From DASXRA01 sp036502575 (lineage in GTDB: Bacteria; Actinomycetota; Actinomycetes; Mycobacteriales; Jatrophihabitantaceae), in NCBI GenBank assembly GCA_036502575.1, contig DASXYL010000035.1, forward strand, positions 66,302-130,301: a DNA stretch of 64,000 nucleotides. Direction: 5' to 3'. A program made the position numbers and the translations under genes. Every line of letters starts with the position of its first letter. The stretch's first letter is position 1. The notes under the pieces are model-generated. The model saw only the letters and a program-made list of their open reading frames with translations. It was not told where the DNA came from and made no database searches. Shown here piece by piece: positions 8,392 to 16,685 of the stretch.

Positions 8392-9612
8392 TCACGGCAG
8401 GGCCAGTTGGCTCTTGCCCAGCACCACGATGCCGCTGTCGGTGACCTTGTACCGCGCCTTGTCGAGCTCGGGGTCGACGCCCACGTGCGCGCCGTCGGGT
8501 ACGACGACGTTCTTGTCGAGGATGGCGTGCCGGACGACAGCGCCCCGGCCGATCTGGACGTTGTCCATGAGTACCGAGGCCTCGACGTAGGCGCCGCTGT
8601 GCAGCCGGACGTTCGGCGAGATGACGCTGTTGCGCACCGTCGCCCCGGCGACGATCGTGCCCGAGGCGACGATCGACTCCTGGGCGATGCCGCCCTCGAC
8701 GAACTTCGCCGGTGGTAGCTGCGGCGGGTTGGTGTAGATCGGCCAGAGCTGGTTGTAGAGGTTGAAGATCGGGTGAACGGCAACCAGGTCCATGTGCGCG
8801 TCGTAGTAGGCGTCGAGCGTCCCGACGTCGCGCCAGTAGCCGCGGTCGCGCTCCTCGGCGCCGGGCACGTCGTTCGCGGCGAAGTCGTACACGTAGGCGC
8901 TGCCCTGCTTGACCATCAGCGGCATGATGCTGCCGCCCATGTCGTGCACCGAGTTGTCGTCGTCGGCGTCGGCTCGCAGTACCTCGAGCAGCGCCTCGGT
9001 GGTGAAGACGTAGTTGCCCATCGAGGCGTAACTCTCGTCCGGGCTGTCGGGCAGGGCCGGCGGGTCCTTGGGCTTCTCGATGAAGTCGACGACGCTGCCG
9101 TCGACGCTGGCCTCGATGATGCCGAACGCGCTGGCCTCGTTGCGCGGCACCCGGTTGGCGGCGATCGTCACGCCGGCACCGGACTCGATGTGCTGGGCGA
9201 CCATCTGCCGGGGATCCATCCGGTACACGTGGTCGGCGCCGAATACGACGATGTAGTCGGGCTTGTCGTCGTAGATCAGGTTCCCCGATTGCAGGATCGC
9301 GTCGGCGCTGCCGGTGTACCAACGCGGCCCGAGTCGCTGCTGGGCCGGAACCGGGGTGATGTAGTTGCCGAGCACCGCCGACATGCGCCAGGTCTGGGTG
9401 ATGTGGCGGTCCAGCGAGTGCGACTTGTACTGGGTCAGCACGCAGATGCGCAGGTACCCCGCGTTGACGAGGTTCGACAGCACGAAGTCGATGAGGCGGT
9501 AGTTGCCGCCGAAGGGCACCGCGGGCTTGGCGCGGTCGGCGGTGAGCGGGAAGAGGCGCTTGCCTTCGCCCCCCGCTAGGACCATCCCCAGCACTCTGGG
9601 TTCCCTGGCCAT
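8392..9612 (-). CDS. glgC: Glucose-1-phosphate adenylyltransferase
   Basis: GlgC makes ADP-glucose from glucose 1-phosphate and ATP, the committed step to glycogen and, in mycobacteria, maltose-1-phosphate. The 406-residue protein begins with the nucleotidyltransferase signature GGEGKRLFPLTADRAKPAVPF (about 15-35) and carries FGADHVYRMDPRQM (metal-binding Asp) and a C-terminal left-handed beta-helix of hexapeptide repeats (from about 300). The ATG is 6 nt after TATGGT (9619-9624, minus strand). It is divergent from glgA with a 65-base shared control region, the same arrangement as Rv1213/Rv1212c in M. tuberculosis. Confidence 0.95.
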   Translation of the reverse strand: MAREPRVLGMVLAGGEGKRLFPLTADRAKPAVPFGGNYRLIDFVLSNLVNAGYLRICVLTQYKSHSLDRHITQTWRMSAVLGNYITPVPAQQRLGPRWYTGSADAILQSGNLIYDDKPDYIVVFGADHVYRMDPRQMVAQHIESGAGVTIAANRVPRNEASAFGIIEASVDGSVVDFIEKPKDPPALPDSPDESYASMGNYVFTTEALLEVLRADADDDNSVHDMGGSIMPLMVKQGSAYVYDFAANDVPGAEERDRGYWRDVGTLDAYYDAHMDLVAVHPIFNLYNQLWPIYTNPPQLPPAKFVEGGIAQESIVASGTIVAGATVRNSVISPNVRLHSGAYVEASVLMDNVQIGRGAVVRHAILDKNVVVPDGAHVGVDPELDKARYKVTDSGIVVLGKSQLALP

Positions 9613-9618
9613 GGACCC

Positions 9619-9670
9619 ACCATATCGGGGCTGCGCACTTTGCGGCGAGTTCGTGAAATCGCAGTAATGT
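9619..9670. promoter_or_regulatory. Divergent glgC/glgA promoters, both apparently leaderless
   Basis: On the minus strand TATGGT (9619-9624) ends 6 nt before the glgC ATG. On the plus strand TAATGT (9665-9670) ends 7 nt before the glgA GTG at 9678. Neither start has a Shine-Dalgarno sequence. A weak -35 (TTGCGG, 9640-9645) with a 19-base spacer can be drawn for glgA. These are sequence readings only. Confidence 0.45.
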
Positions 9671-9677
9671 GTGCGTC

Positions 9678-10835
9678 GTGCGCGTCGGCATGCTCACTCG
9701 CGAATACCCCCCCGAGGTATACGGCGGCGGGGGGGTCCATGTCGAGTTCCTCACTCGCGAGCTGCGCAGGCTCGTCGACGTCGAGGTGCACTGCTTCGGA
9801 TCGCCGCGCACCGAAGCCGGAGTGTTCGCGTACACGCCGCCCGCTGGTCTCGCCGGCGCCAACCCCGCGCTGCGGACGATCGGCGTCGACCTCGAGATCG
9901 CCGATGCTGTGGGCGATCTGGACGTCCTGCACTCGCACACGTGGTACGCCAACCTGGCCGGGGTGCTCGGCGCGACGCTGCACGGCCGGCCGCACGTCCT
10001 CACCGCGCACTCGCTCGAACCGCAGCGTCCCTGGAAGGTCGAGCAATTGGGCGGCGGCTACGGCATCTCGTCCTGGGTCGAACGGCAGGCCTACGAGACC
10101 GCCTCGGCGATCATCGCGGTCAGCTACGGAATGCGTGCGGACGTACTCGATGCGTACCCGTTCGTGGATCCGGCCCGCGTGCACGTCGTCCACAACGGCA
10201 TCGACACGTCGCTCTACGCGCCGTCGCCGGCTCGTGACGTGCTGTCCCGGTACCAGATCGCCCTCGACCGCCCGTCCGCGCTGTTCGTCGGCCGGATCAC
10301 TCGACAAAAGGGCCTCTCGCACCTGCTGGCCGCCGCTGCGTCGTTCGATCCGGACGTGCAGCTCATCCTGTGCGCGGGGGCGCCGGACACACCGGAGATC
10401 GCCGCCGAGACGGCAGCGGCGGTCGCGTCGCTCTCGTCGTCGCGATCCGGGGTCGTCTGGATCCGCGACATGCTCCCCCGGGCTGATCTCGTGCAGCTGC
10501 TCACCCACGCCTCGGTGTTCGTGTGCCCGTCGGTGTACGAGCCGCTCGGCATCGTCAACCTCGAGGCCATGGCCTGCGAGACCGCCGTGGTGGCCAGCGC
10601 GGTCGGGGGCATCCCGGAGGTTGTCGCCGACGGCGTCACCGGCCTGCTCGTGCCCTGCATCGCCGTGGAGCCGGCCGAGTTCGAGGCCGGCCTCGCCGCC
10701 GCGGTCAACGAGCTAGCGTTGAACCCGGCCCGAGCGGCGGCGATGGGCCGGGCCGGCCGAGAGCGGGCCGAGCGCGAGTTCAGCTGGGAGACGATCGCGC
10801 ATCGCACAGTGGAGCTGTACGAATCGGTGCTCTGA
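9678..10835 (+). CDS. glgA: Glycogen synthase / alpha-maltose-1-phosphate synthase (GlgA/GlgM type)
   Basis: A 385-residue actinobacterial glycosyltransferase using ADP-glucose. The N-terminus V-R-V-G-M-L-T-R-E-Y-P-P and the glycine loop YGGGGVHVEFL bind the nucleotide sugar. The second domain has FVGRITRQKGLSHLL and the donor-binding CPSVYEPLGIVNLEAMACE with the catalytic Glu pair. In M. tuberculosis the orthologous gene beside glgC (GlgM) makes maltose-1-phosphate rather than extending glycogen; sequence alone does not decide here. I use the GTG at 9678, which matches the family N-terminus and a leaderless promoter; a GTG nine bases upstream is the alternative. Confidence 0.92.
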   Translation: MRVGMLTREYPPEVYGGGGVHVEFLTRELRRLVDVEVHCFGSPRTEAGVFAYTPPAGLAGANPALRTIGVDLEIADAVGDLDVLHSHTWYANLAGVLGATLHGRPHVLTAHSLEPQRPWKVEQLGGGYGISSWVERQAYETASAIIAVSYGMRADVLDAYPFVDPARVHVVHNGIDTSLYAPSPARDVLSRYQIALDRPSALFVGRITRQKGLSHLLAAAASFDPDVQLILCAGAPDTPEIAAETAAAVASLSSSRSGVVWIRDMLPRADLVQLLTHASVFVCPSVYEPLGIVNLEAMACETAVVASAVGGIPEVVADGVTGLLVPCIAVEPAEFEAGLAAAVNELALNPARAAAMGRAGRERAEREFSWETIAHRTVELYESVL

Positions 10836-10914
10836 GGGTCTGCGTTGCGGTTTGCGTTCGGTTTAAGAGCGCACCGACCAGGGACTTTCCACCGTGTCGA
10901 CCGAGCGAATCTCT

Positions 10915-11550
10915 CTACAGCCAGGGCAGCAGCGCCAGCGCCGTCTCGGCACCGGGCTCGACCTCGGTGAAGCCCGCGTCCTGCACGACGGGCGCGCCGG
11001 CCCGCATCGCACCGGCCCACTGCGTCGGTGTGGCCGCCCGCACCGCGACGTCGAAGTCGTCAGCCCGCCAGGCCGCGCGGTCGACCGACGACGACGCCCG
11101 CCAGCCGAGCTGCACGGCGTGCGCGGCCTGCGCCATCGCCTTGCCGGCCGTCATCTCATAGCGCGGCGAGAGCAGCACGAGCGGCGTGCCGGGCGCAACC
11201 GCAGGAGGCGGCACGGGATCGTCCAAATCAGTGCCGCCGACCTGCAGCCGGGCCAGGTCACGCGGCCACGCATCGACCGGAATCGGCGGGAACACCCGGA
11301 CCTCGGCGCTGTCCTGCGTCACGGTCAGCCCGTCCAGCGCGACCGCCCGCCGCCACTCGGCCCCGCGAGCGCGTCGCACGACCTTGCGGATGCGCTGCGC
11401 GTCCCAGGCGGCGACGGCGTCGTGCCATTCTGGGCGCGGATCGGTGAGCATCAGCAGCACCCCCCGGGCGGCCGCCTCGAGCGCGTCCGTCCGGGTCGGC
11501 GGTGCGTCCCGCTCGATGCGCACGACGAACGGCAGGACGAGCTCAGCCAA
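10915..11550 (-). CDS. Peptidyl-tRNA hydrolase 2-domain protein
   Basis: The C-terminal half (from about residue 120) carries the PTH2 signature MTAGKAMAQAAHAV followed by a GWRAS helix and the final VVQDAGFTEVEPGAETALA. PTH2 enzymes release peptides from peptidyl-tRNA. The first 110 residues are an additional helical domain of unknown role found in actinobacterial homologues. The gene overlaps the end of the leucyl aminopeptidase gene; the start is TTG, with GAGG six bases upstream of the second of two TTG codons. The overlap implies translational coupling. The catalytic assignment is by family only. Confidence 0.8.
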   Translation of the reverse strand: MAELVLPFVVRIERDAPPTRTDALEAAARGVLLMLTDPRPEWHDAVAAWDAQRIRKVVRRARGAEWRRAVALDGLTVTQDSAEVRVFPPIPVDAWPRDLARLQVGGTDLDDPVPPPAVAPGTPLVLLSPRYEMTAGKAMAQAAHAVQLGWRASSSVDRAAWRADDFDVAVRAATPTQWAGAMRAGAPVVQDAGFTEVEPGAETALALLPWL

Positions 11551-12997
11551 CAACTGCCTCGACCGACGCCTCGACCCACCGCGCGAGCAGCCGCGCGCCG
11601 AACCCGGTCGCGCCCGCGCCGGTCAGTCCGCCATCGGCGGTCGCACGAGCCGGCCCGGCGATGTCGAGATGGGCCCAGAGCACGTCGCCGGCGAACGGGC
11701 GCAGGAACATCGCCGCCGTCGTCGCCTGCGGGTTGCCCGCCGAGTTGTTCGCGTCAGCGATGTCGGAATCAAGCTGGGAGGCGTACTCGTCCACCAGAGG
11801 CATCCGCCACAACGGCTCGCCGGCGTCGACCCCGGCGGCGACCAGAGTGCGCGCGAGTTCGTCGGACGGAGTGAACACCCCGCCGGTCCGCTCGCCGAGC
11901 GCCACCTTGATGCCGCCGGTGAGAGTCGCGATGTCGATCAACGTGCTCGGCCGCAGCCGCGCCGCCGCGTAAGCGAGAGCGTCGGCGAGGACCAGCCGCC
12001 CCTCGGCGTCGGTGTTGACCACCTCGGTCGTGCGCCCGCCGTAGTGCCGGATGACATCGTCCGGACGCATGGCCGATCCGGAAACGGAATTCTCGGCCAG
12101 CGGTACCAGCACGGTGACCCGTACCGGAATCCGCAGGGCAGCGATCACGCGCAAGGCACCGACCGCGGCCGCTCCCCCGGCCATGTCGGTGTACATCGCC
12201 TTCATGCTCGCGCCGGGCTTGAGGTTGTAGCCGCCGGTGTCGAACGTGATGCCCTTACCGACGATGACCACGTGCGGGCCGGCGGCGACGCCCCGTGGAC
12301 GCCAGGACGCCTCGACCAGACACGGCGGTGACGCCGACCCGGAGCCGACGGCGAGTACCCCGCCGAAGCTTTGCTCGGCCAACCAATACGCATCACGGGC
12401 CACCACCCGCACGCCCAACGGGGTGAGCTCGCGTTCGATCTGGGTCGCCATCCAGGCCGGGGTCTTGACCGATGTTCGGGTGTTCGCCAGCTCGCGCGCC
12501 CACGTGGCGCCCAGCCCGTGGGCGACACCACGCTCGACCGCCCCGGCGTCGTCGACCGCGACCAGACGCGCGCGCATGGTCGGCCGCGGCGTCGGGCGGG
12601 CATCGAAGCGGTAGCCGCCGAGCACCAGTCCCTCGGTGAGCGCGCTGAGCTCGGCGCCGCCGATTCCGGGCATCGCGACCGTCACGGTGGTATCCGACGA
12701 GCCACGCGCAGCTCGGGCGATCGCGGCCCCGGCCAGTCGCAGCTCGGCCGCCGTGCCGTCGCCGATCCCGGCGATCAGCAACCGATCGGGCAGCTCTCCG
12801 GGCCGCGGCAGCTGGGCCAGGTCTCCCGCCTTCGTCGACGGCTCGGTCTCGGCAACGAAGGCGTCGAGCGTGGATCGAGCCGCCAGCGGCAGGGTGCGCG
12901 TCGAGATGCCTTCGAGCACAGCGCCCGACGCAGCGACACCGACTGCCAGCGTCTCCGGGATCTGCTCGTCGCTATCGATGCGAATGTCGGTCGTCAT
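11543..12997 (-). CDS. pepA: Leucyl aminopeptidase, M17 family
   Basis: M17 metallopeptidase of 484 residues removing N-terminal residues from peptides in the cytoplasm. Metal and catalytic motifs are GKGITFDTGGYNLKP (Lys and Asp ligands, about 255) and the diagnostic NTDAEGRL (about 335). The ATG at 12997 follows GAGG by 8 bases; a GTG 36 bases upstream is less likely. It overlaps the downstream Pth2-domain gene by a few bases. With the two peptide ABC systems in this window, it could hydrolyse imported peptides, but that is only an inference. Confidence 0.93.
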   Translation of the reverse strand: MTTDIRIDSDEQIPETLAVGVAASGAVLEGISTRTLPLAARSTLDAFVAETEPSTKAGDLAQLPRPGELPDRLLIAGIGDGTAAELRLAGAAIARAARGSSDTTVTVAMPGIGGAELSALTEGLVLGGYRFDARPTPRPTMRARLVAVDDAGAVERGVAHGLGATWARELANTRTSVKTPAWMATQIERELTPLGVRVVARDAYWLAEQSFGGVLAVGSGSASPPCLVEASWRPRGVAAGPHVVIVGKGITFDTGGYNLKPGASMKAMYTDMAGGAAAVGALRVIAALRIPVRVTVLVPLAENSVSGSAMRPDDVIRHYGGRTTEVVNTDAEGRLVLADALAYAAARLRPSTLIDIATLTGGIKVALGERTGGVFTPSDELARTLVAAGVDAGEPLWRMPLVDEYASQLDSDIADANNSAGNPQATTAAMFLRPFAGDVLWAHLDIAGPARATADGGLTGAGATGFGARLLARWVEASVEAVVG

Positions 12998-13082
12998 GGA
13001 GCCGTCCTCGATACAGGACTCGGCCCCGGACACCCGCGTACGGGTACCGGGGCCGGTCGGGTCGCGCGGTGGTCGGCCGGGA

Positions 13083-13250
13083 TCAGCCGACCGCAGATTT
13101 CAAAGCGTCGCCGAGTGCGGCCGCCTCGTCGGCTGACATCTCGACCACAAGACGTCCGCCACCTTCGAGAGGTACGCGCATAACAATGCCGCGCCCCTCC
13201 TTGGTCACCTCGAGCGGGCCATCGCCCGTCCGCGGCTTCATGGCCGCCAT
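13083..13250 (-). CDS. DUF3117 small protein
   Basis: 55 residues starting MAAMKPRTGDGPLEVTKEG and ending ALGDALKSAVG, nearly the whole DUF3117 family consensus. This is a very conserved actinobacterial protein (Rv1211 in M. tuberculosis, between tagA and glgA) of unknown function. The start is the ATG at 13250, seven bases after GGAGG, rather than any upstream codon of the longer open frame. Its position between the glgA/pepA side and tag here matches that order, apart from the inserted enoyl-CoA hydratase gene. Confidence 0.93.
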   Translation of the reverse strand: MAAMKPRTGDGPLEVTKEGRGIVMRVPLEGGGRLVVEMSADEAAALGDALKSAVG

Positions 13251-13471
13251 TCGTGCCTCCTCGATGAACGCCAGATACGTTCGTCCGAACCGAAAACGCG
13301 AGCACCGGGCCGAAGACAGGCCCCGGAGCTCGGGATATTCTCCCGCACGATCAGTCAGGACCAAAGCCCAGGGTCATGATCATGCGCCCGGACGGGCGAA
13401 ATCGGCTCGGCGAGGACTCGACGACGTCAAGGCATTCACCGGCTGGGTGCCCGGACGATAGCGTCTGCAGC

Positions 13472-14260
13472 ATGACAGACGTGCTGCTGATCGACCGGGC
13501 CGATGGTGTCGCGACGATGACGTTGAATCGTCCCGACTCGATGAATTCGCTCTCGTTCGAGCTCAAGGAAGCGCTGGTCGCTGCCGTCCGCGATATCGCC
13601 GCGGACGAGTCGGTGCGGGCGGTGGTCCTGACCGGGGCGGGGCGCGCGTTCTGTGTCGGCCAGGATCTGCGCGAGCACCAGGCGATGCTCGATGCGGGTG
13701 ATCCGCGTCCGCTGCGCACCGTGACGGATCACTACAACCCCATCGCGTCCGGGTTGGCCACCATGCCCAAGCCGGTGATCGCCGCCGTCAACGGGGTGGC
13801 CGCCGGGGCCGGGGCGGGCTTCGCCTTCGCCTGCGACTTCCGTATCGCGAGCAGCAAGGCGTCGTTCCTGCTCGCGTTCGCCAACGTCGGGTTGTCCCTC
13901 GACAGTGGCGCGTCCTGGACGCTGCCCCGGCTGATCGGCTCGGCCCGCGCCACCGCCCTGTCCCTGCTCGCCGAGCCGGTCACCGCGGAATCCGCCATCG
14001 AGATGGGACTGGTGAACGCCGTCGTCGAACCCGACCGGGTCCTGCCCGCGGCTCACGAACTCGCCGCCCGGCTGGCCGCGGGGCCCACTGCCGCCTACGC
14101 GGCCATCAAGGAGTCGATCGCCTTCGCCGCGACATCCACCCTCGACGAGTCGCTGGCCAAGGAGGCCGAGCTGCAGGAGCGGGCCGGCGCGACCGCCGAT
14201 CACCCCGCCGCCGTAGCCGCCTTCGTCGCCAAGCAAAAGCCAACCTTCACGGGAAGCTGA
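13472..14260 (+). CDS. Enoyl-CoA hydratase/isomerase family protein (PaaG-like)
   Basis: A 262-residue crotonase-fold protein with the oxyanion-hole segments AVVLTGAGRAFCVGQDL (about 45-61) and NGVAAGAGAGFAFACDF (about 107-123). The position usually occupied by the catalytic glutamate is in VGLSLDSGASWTLPRLIG, where an Asp replaces it, as in 2-(1,2-epoxy-1,2-dihydrophenyl)acetyl-CoA isomerases (PaaG). No other paa genes are nearby, so the pathway is uncertain. The ATG is 7 nt after TAGCGT (13459-13464), a leaderless layout. It is divergent from DUF3117 with 221 bases between. Confidence 0.87.
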   Translation: MTDVLLIDRADGVATMTLNRPDSMNSLSFELKEALVAAVRDIAADESVRAVVLTGAGRAFCVGQDLREHQAMLDAGDPRPLRTVTDHYNPIASGLATMPKPVIAAVNGVAAGAGAGFAFACDFRIASSKASFLLAFANVGLSLDSGASWTLPRLIGSARATALSLLAEPVTAESAIEMGLVNAVVEPDRVLPAAHELAARLAAGPTAAYAAIKESIAFAATSTLDESLAKEAELQERAGATADHPAAVAAFVAKQKPTFTGS

Positions 14261-14261
14261 C

Positions 14262-14819
14262 CTATCCAGCTCGCCAGCAGCTGGCTATGTGGTCGTCGAC
14301 CATGCCGGTGGCCTGCATCAGGGCGTAGGCGGTGGTAGGCCCGACGAACTTCATCCCGCGCTTGCGCAGCTCGCGGGCCATCGCCGTCGACTCGGGTGAC
14401 GTGGCCGGGACATCGCCCAGGCCACGGGGTCGCCGATGCCGGGCCGGGGCGAACGACCACAGCAACGCGTCCAGACCCTCCGGTACGGCGTCGGCGATGC
14501 GCCGCGCGTTGTTGATCGTCGCGTTGATCTTCGCCCGGTTGCGGACGATGCCCTGATCGGCGAGCAACCGTTCCACGTCCGCGTCGTCGAAGCCGGCGAC
14601 GGTCGCCGGATCGAAGTCAGCGAAGGCCGCCCGGAACGCCGGCCGCTTACGCAAGATGATCAGCCACGACAGCCCGGACTGGAACGCCTCGAGCGACATC
14701 CGCTCGAACAGCGGCTGCTCGCCGTGCAGCGGCCAGCCCCATTCGTCGTCGTGGTAGGCGATGTACTCCGGAGCCGAGGTCGCCCAGCCGCATCGCCGGC
14801 GACCGTCGGGTTCAGTCAT
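14262..14819 (-). CDS. tag: DNA-3-methyladenine glycosylase I
   Basis: 185 residues matching Tag, which excises 3-methyladenine from DNA. The N-terminus RCGWA...YIAYHDDEWG and the GLSWLIILRKRPAFRAAFADFDP segment are diagnostic. The last region MKFVGPTTAYALMQATGMVDDH carries the conserved tail with its zinc-ligand histidine. The start overlaps the end of the DivIVA-like gene by 8 bases, so the two are co-translated. The window thus has two alkylation-repair enzymes, Tag and the AlkB-like protein, 13 kb apart. Confidence 0.93.
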   Translation of the reverse strand: MTEPDGRRRCGWATSAPEYIAYHDDEWGWPLHGEQPLFERMSLEAFQSGLSWLIILRKRPAFRAAFADFDPATVAGFDDADVERLLADQGIVRNRAKINATINNARRIADAVPEGLDALLWSFAPARHRRPRGLGDVPATSPESTAMARELRKRGMKFVGPTTAYALMQATGMVDDHIASCWRAG

Positions 14820-15258
14820 GCGCCGGCTGGTCGCCGCTGGACGCCTCGGTCAGGCGGGGCTCGCTGAAAGCCTCCTCCTGCTGCTCCTGGGGCCGGTACG
14901 CGTCGTCAGGGTCCTGGGGCCGGTACGCGTCGTTGGGGTGCGTCGACGTCAGCCCGTCGATGGACGCCCGGGCCCCGCGGAGTCGGGCGATCTCGTCGTC
15001 GCGCTCGCGCAGCTCGTCGGCGAGCCGGTCCAGCAGCAGGTCGGTCTCGGCGAAGCGGTAACCCCGTAACGCCACGGGCAGCCGGGCGGACACGACGTCC
15101 TCCGGGCGCAGTTGGTGCTCCGGCAGCGACTCCCACGGGCGCGTGTCCGGGGTCGGCGGGGCAATCTGCTCTCCCTTGGGCAGCACGTACACCGCCAGCG
15201 CGAACAGGCCGGCGACCACGATGATCGCCAGCAGCGCGTACAGGAACAGTGTCAGCAC
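14812..15258 (-). CDS. DivIVA-domain membrane-anchored protein
   Basis: About 148 residues: one N-terminal membrane helix (LTLFLYALLAIIVVAGLFALAVYVL), then LPVALRGYRFAETDLLLDRLADELRERDDEIARLR, a DivIVA-type short coiled coil, and a polar tail with two copies of DAYRPQ. The protein corresponds in position to Rv1209 of M. tuberculosis. It may act at the cell pole or septum, but this is not shown. I use the GTG at 15258 as the family-like start; a GTG 21 bases upstream is possible. It overlaps tag by 8 bases. Confidence 0.75.
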   Translation of the reverse strand: MLTLFLYALLAIIVVAGLFALAVYVLPKGEQIAPPTPDTRPWESLPEHQLRPEDVVSARLPVALRGYRFAETDLLLDRLADELRERDDEIARLRGARASIDGLTSTHPNDAYRPQDPDDAYRPQEQQEEAFSEPRLTEASSGDQPAHD

Positions 15259-15333
15259 CCCTTGATCGTGGCACGTCACCCTCGGTGCTGCAGAAGAAGG
15301 GCCACCGATCTGCCGCCGCCGGGGCGCTGCCGC

Positions 15334-15870
15334 TTAACCTTCGAGAGCGGCGAAGACCTCGTCCACCGTCGATACTCGACGCAGGTGTCCGAGCGCCGCC
15401 GGACGGACGAAGCCGGTGTCGACGAGCGACTCCACGTATGTCCACAGTGGACGGTAGAAGCCGTCCGGATCCAGCACGAAGATCGGCTTGTCGTGCAGGC
15501 CGATCGTTCCAGCCGTCCAGACCTCGAACAGCTCCTCGAACGTGCCGATACCGCCGGGCAGGGCAACGAACGCGTCCGCGCGATCGTCCATGATTCGCTT
15601 ACGTTCGCGCATCGTGTCGACGATGATCAGCTCGTCGGAGTCGAAATCGCCCATCTCGATGTCGATCAGTGCCTGCAGCATCACGCCGACCGTGCGGGCA
15701 CCACCCGCCCGGGCCGCGCGGGCCACCGCCCCCATCATCGATACCCGGGCCCCGCCGGACACCAGCGTATGGCCGCCCTGGGCCAGCCGGGAACCCAGCT
15801 CTTCGGCCAGCAGGATGTACCGCGGGTCGATCCGTTCGGAGGACGCGCAGTAGACGCAGACCGCCGCCAT
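15334..15870 (-). CDS. LOG-family (TIGR00730) Rossmann-fold protein, copy 1
   Basis: 178 residues with the Lonely Guy signature LPGGIGTFEELFE (about 98-110) and the nucleotide-binding VSGGARVSMMGAVARAA. LOG enzymes hydrolyse nucleoside 5'-monophosphates, including cytokinin nucleotides, to the base and ribose phosphate; Rv1205 of M. tuberculosis is such a protein. It overlaps the stop codon of the next LOG gene by one base (TAATG), so both are translated from one message. This copy has the standard length. Confidence 0.9.
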   Translation of the reverse strand: MAAVCVYCASSERIDPRYILLAEELGSRLAQGGHTLVSGGARVSMMGAVARAARAGGARTVGVMLQALIDIEMGDFDSDELIIVDTMRERKRIMDDRADAFVALPGGIGTFEELFEVWTAGTIGLHDKPIFVLDPDGFYRPLWTYVESLVDTGFVRPAALGHLRRVSTVDEVFAALEG

Positions 15871-16670
15871 TACTGGGCGTCGTCGGCGTTATGAGCGAGC
15901 CGCTCGGCGTTCGCCTGCACCGAGTGTTCCTGCGCGGACTCGATCACCCGGGTGACGATCTCGTCGACCGAGTCGGTGACGGTGAGCAGGTCTATGTCCG
16001 GAGCGCTGATCTTGCCGCCCGGCAGCACCGAGGTGCGGATCCAGTCCAGCAATCCGCTCCAATACGCCGTGCCGTAGAGGATGACCGGGAATCGGGTCAC
16101 CTTGCGGGTCTGCACGAGGGTCAGCGACTCGAACAACTCGTCCATCGTGCCGAAGCCGCCCGGCATGATCACGAACGCCTGGGCGTACTTGACGAACATC
16201 GTCTTGCGGGCGAAGAAGTAGCGGAAATTGATCCCGATATCGACCCAGTCGTTCAGCCGCTGCTCGAACGGCAACTCGATGCCCAGCCCGACGGAGATCC
16301 CACCGGCCTCGGACGCGCCGCGGTTCACCGCCTCCATGGTTCCCGGCCCGCCGCCGGTTATCACCGCGTAACCCGCGCGGGCCAGCGCACCGCCCATCGC
16401 CCGGGCGGCGGCGTATTCGGGATGATCGCTCGGCGTCCGGGCCGATCCGAACACCGACACTGCCTGCGGAAGCTCGGCGAGCAGCCCGAAGCCCTCGACG
16501 AACTCGCTCTGGATGCGCAGCACCCGCCACGGATCGGTGTGCACCCAGTCGGAGGGGCCCCGCGAGTCGAGCAACCGCTGATCGGTGGTGCCGGCCTGCA
16601 CCTGCGCCCGGCGCAGGATCACCGGGCCGCGCTGGTGCTCCGGGAGCCGGCCCGAGTTCGGTTCCGTCAT
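15870..16670 (-). CDS. LOG-family (TIGR00730) Rossmann-fold protein, copy 2
   Basis: A longer paralogue (266 residues) with the same signature as IMPGGFGTMDELFES (about 169-181) and VITGGGPGTMEAVNRGA (about 100-116). The extra 80 N-terminal residues (RGPVILRRAQVQAGTTDQRLLD) are typical of the long bacterial LOG group. A TACCGT box ends 7 nt before the ATG. It is the first gene of a LOG-LOG pair and follows dapE on the same strand. Why two LOG enzymes are made together is unknown. Confidence 0.9.
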   Translation of the reverse strand: MTEPNSGRLPEHQRGPVILRRAQVQAGTTDQRLLDSRGPSDWVHTDPWRVLRIQSEFVEGFGLLAELPQAVSVFGSARTPSDHPEYAAARAMGGALARAGYAVITGGGPGTMEAVNRGASEAGGISVGLGIELPFEQRLNDWVDIGINFRYFFARKTMFVKYAQAFVIMPGGFGTMDELFESLTLVQTRKVTRFPVILYGTAYWSGLLDWIRTSVLPGGKISAPDIDLLTVTDSVDEIVTRVIESAQEHSVQANAERLAHNADDAQ

Positions 16671-16685
16671 GCCCGTGACGGTAGA

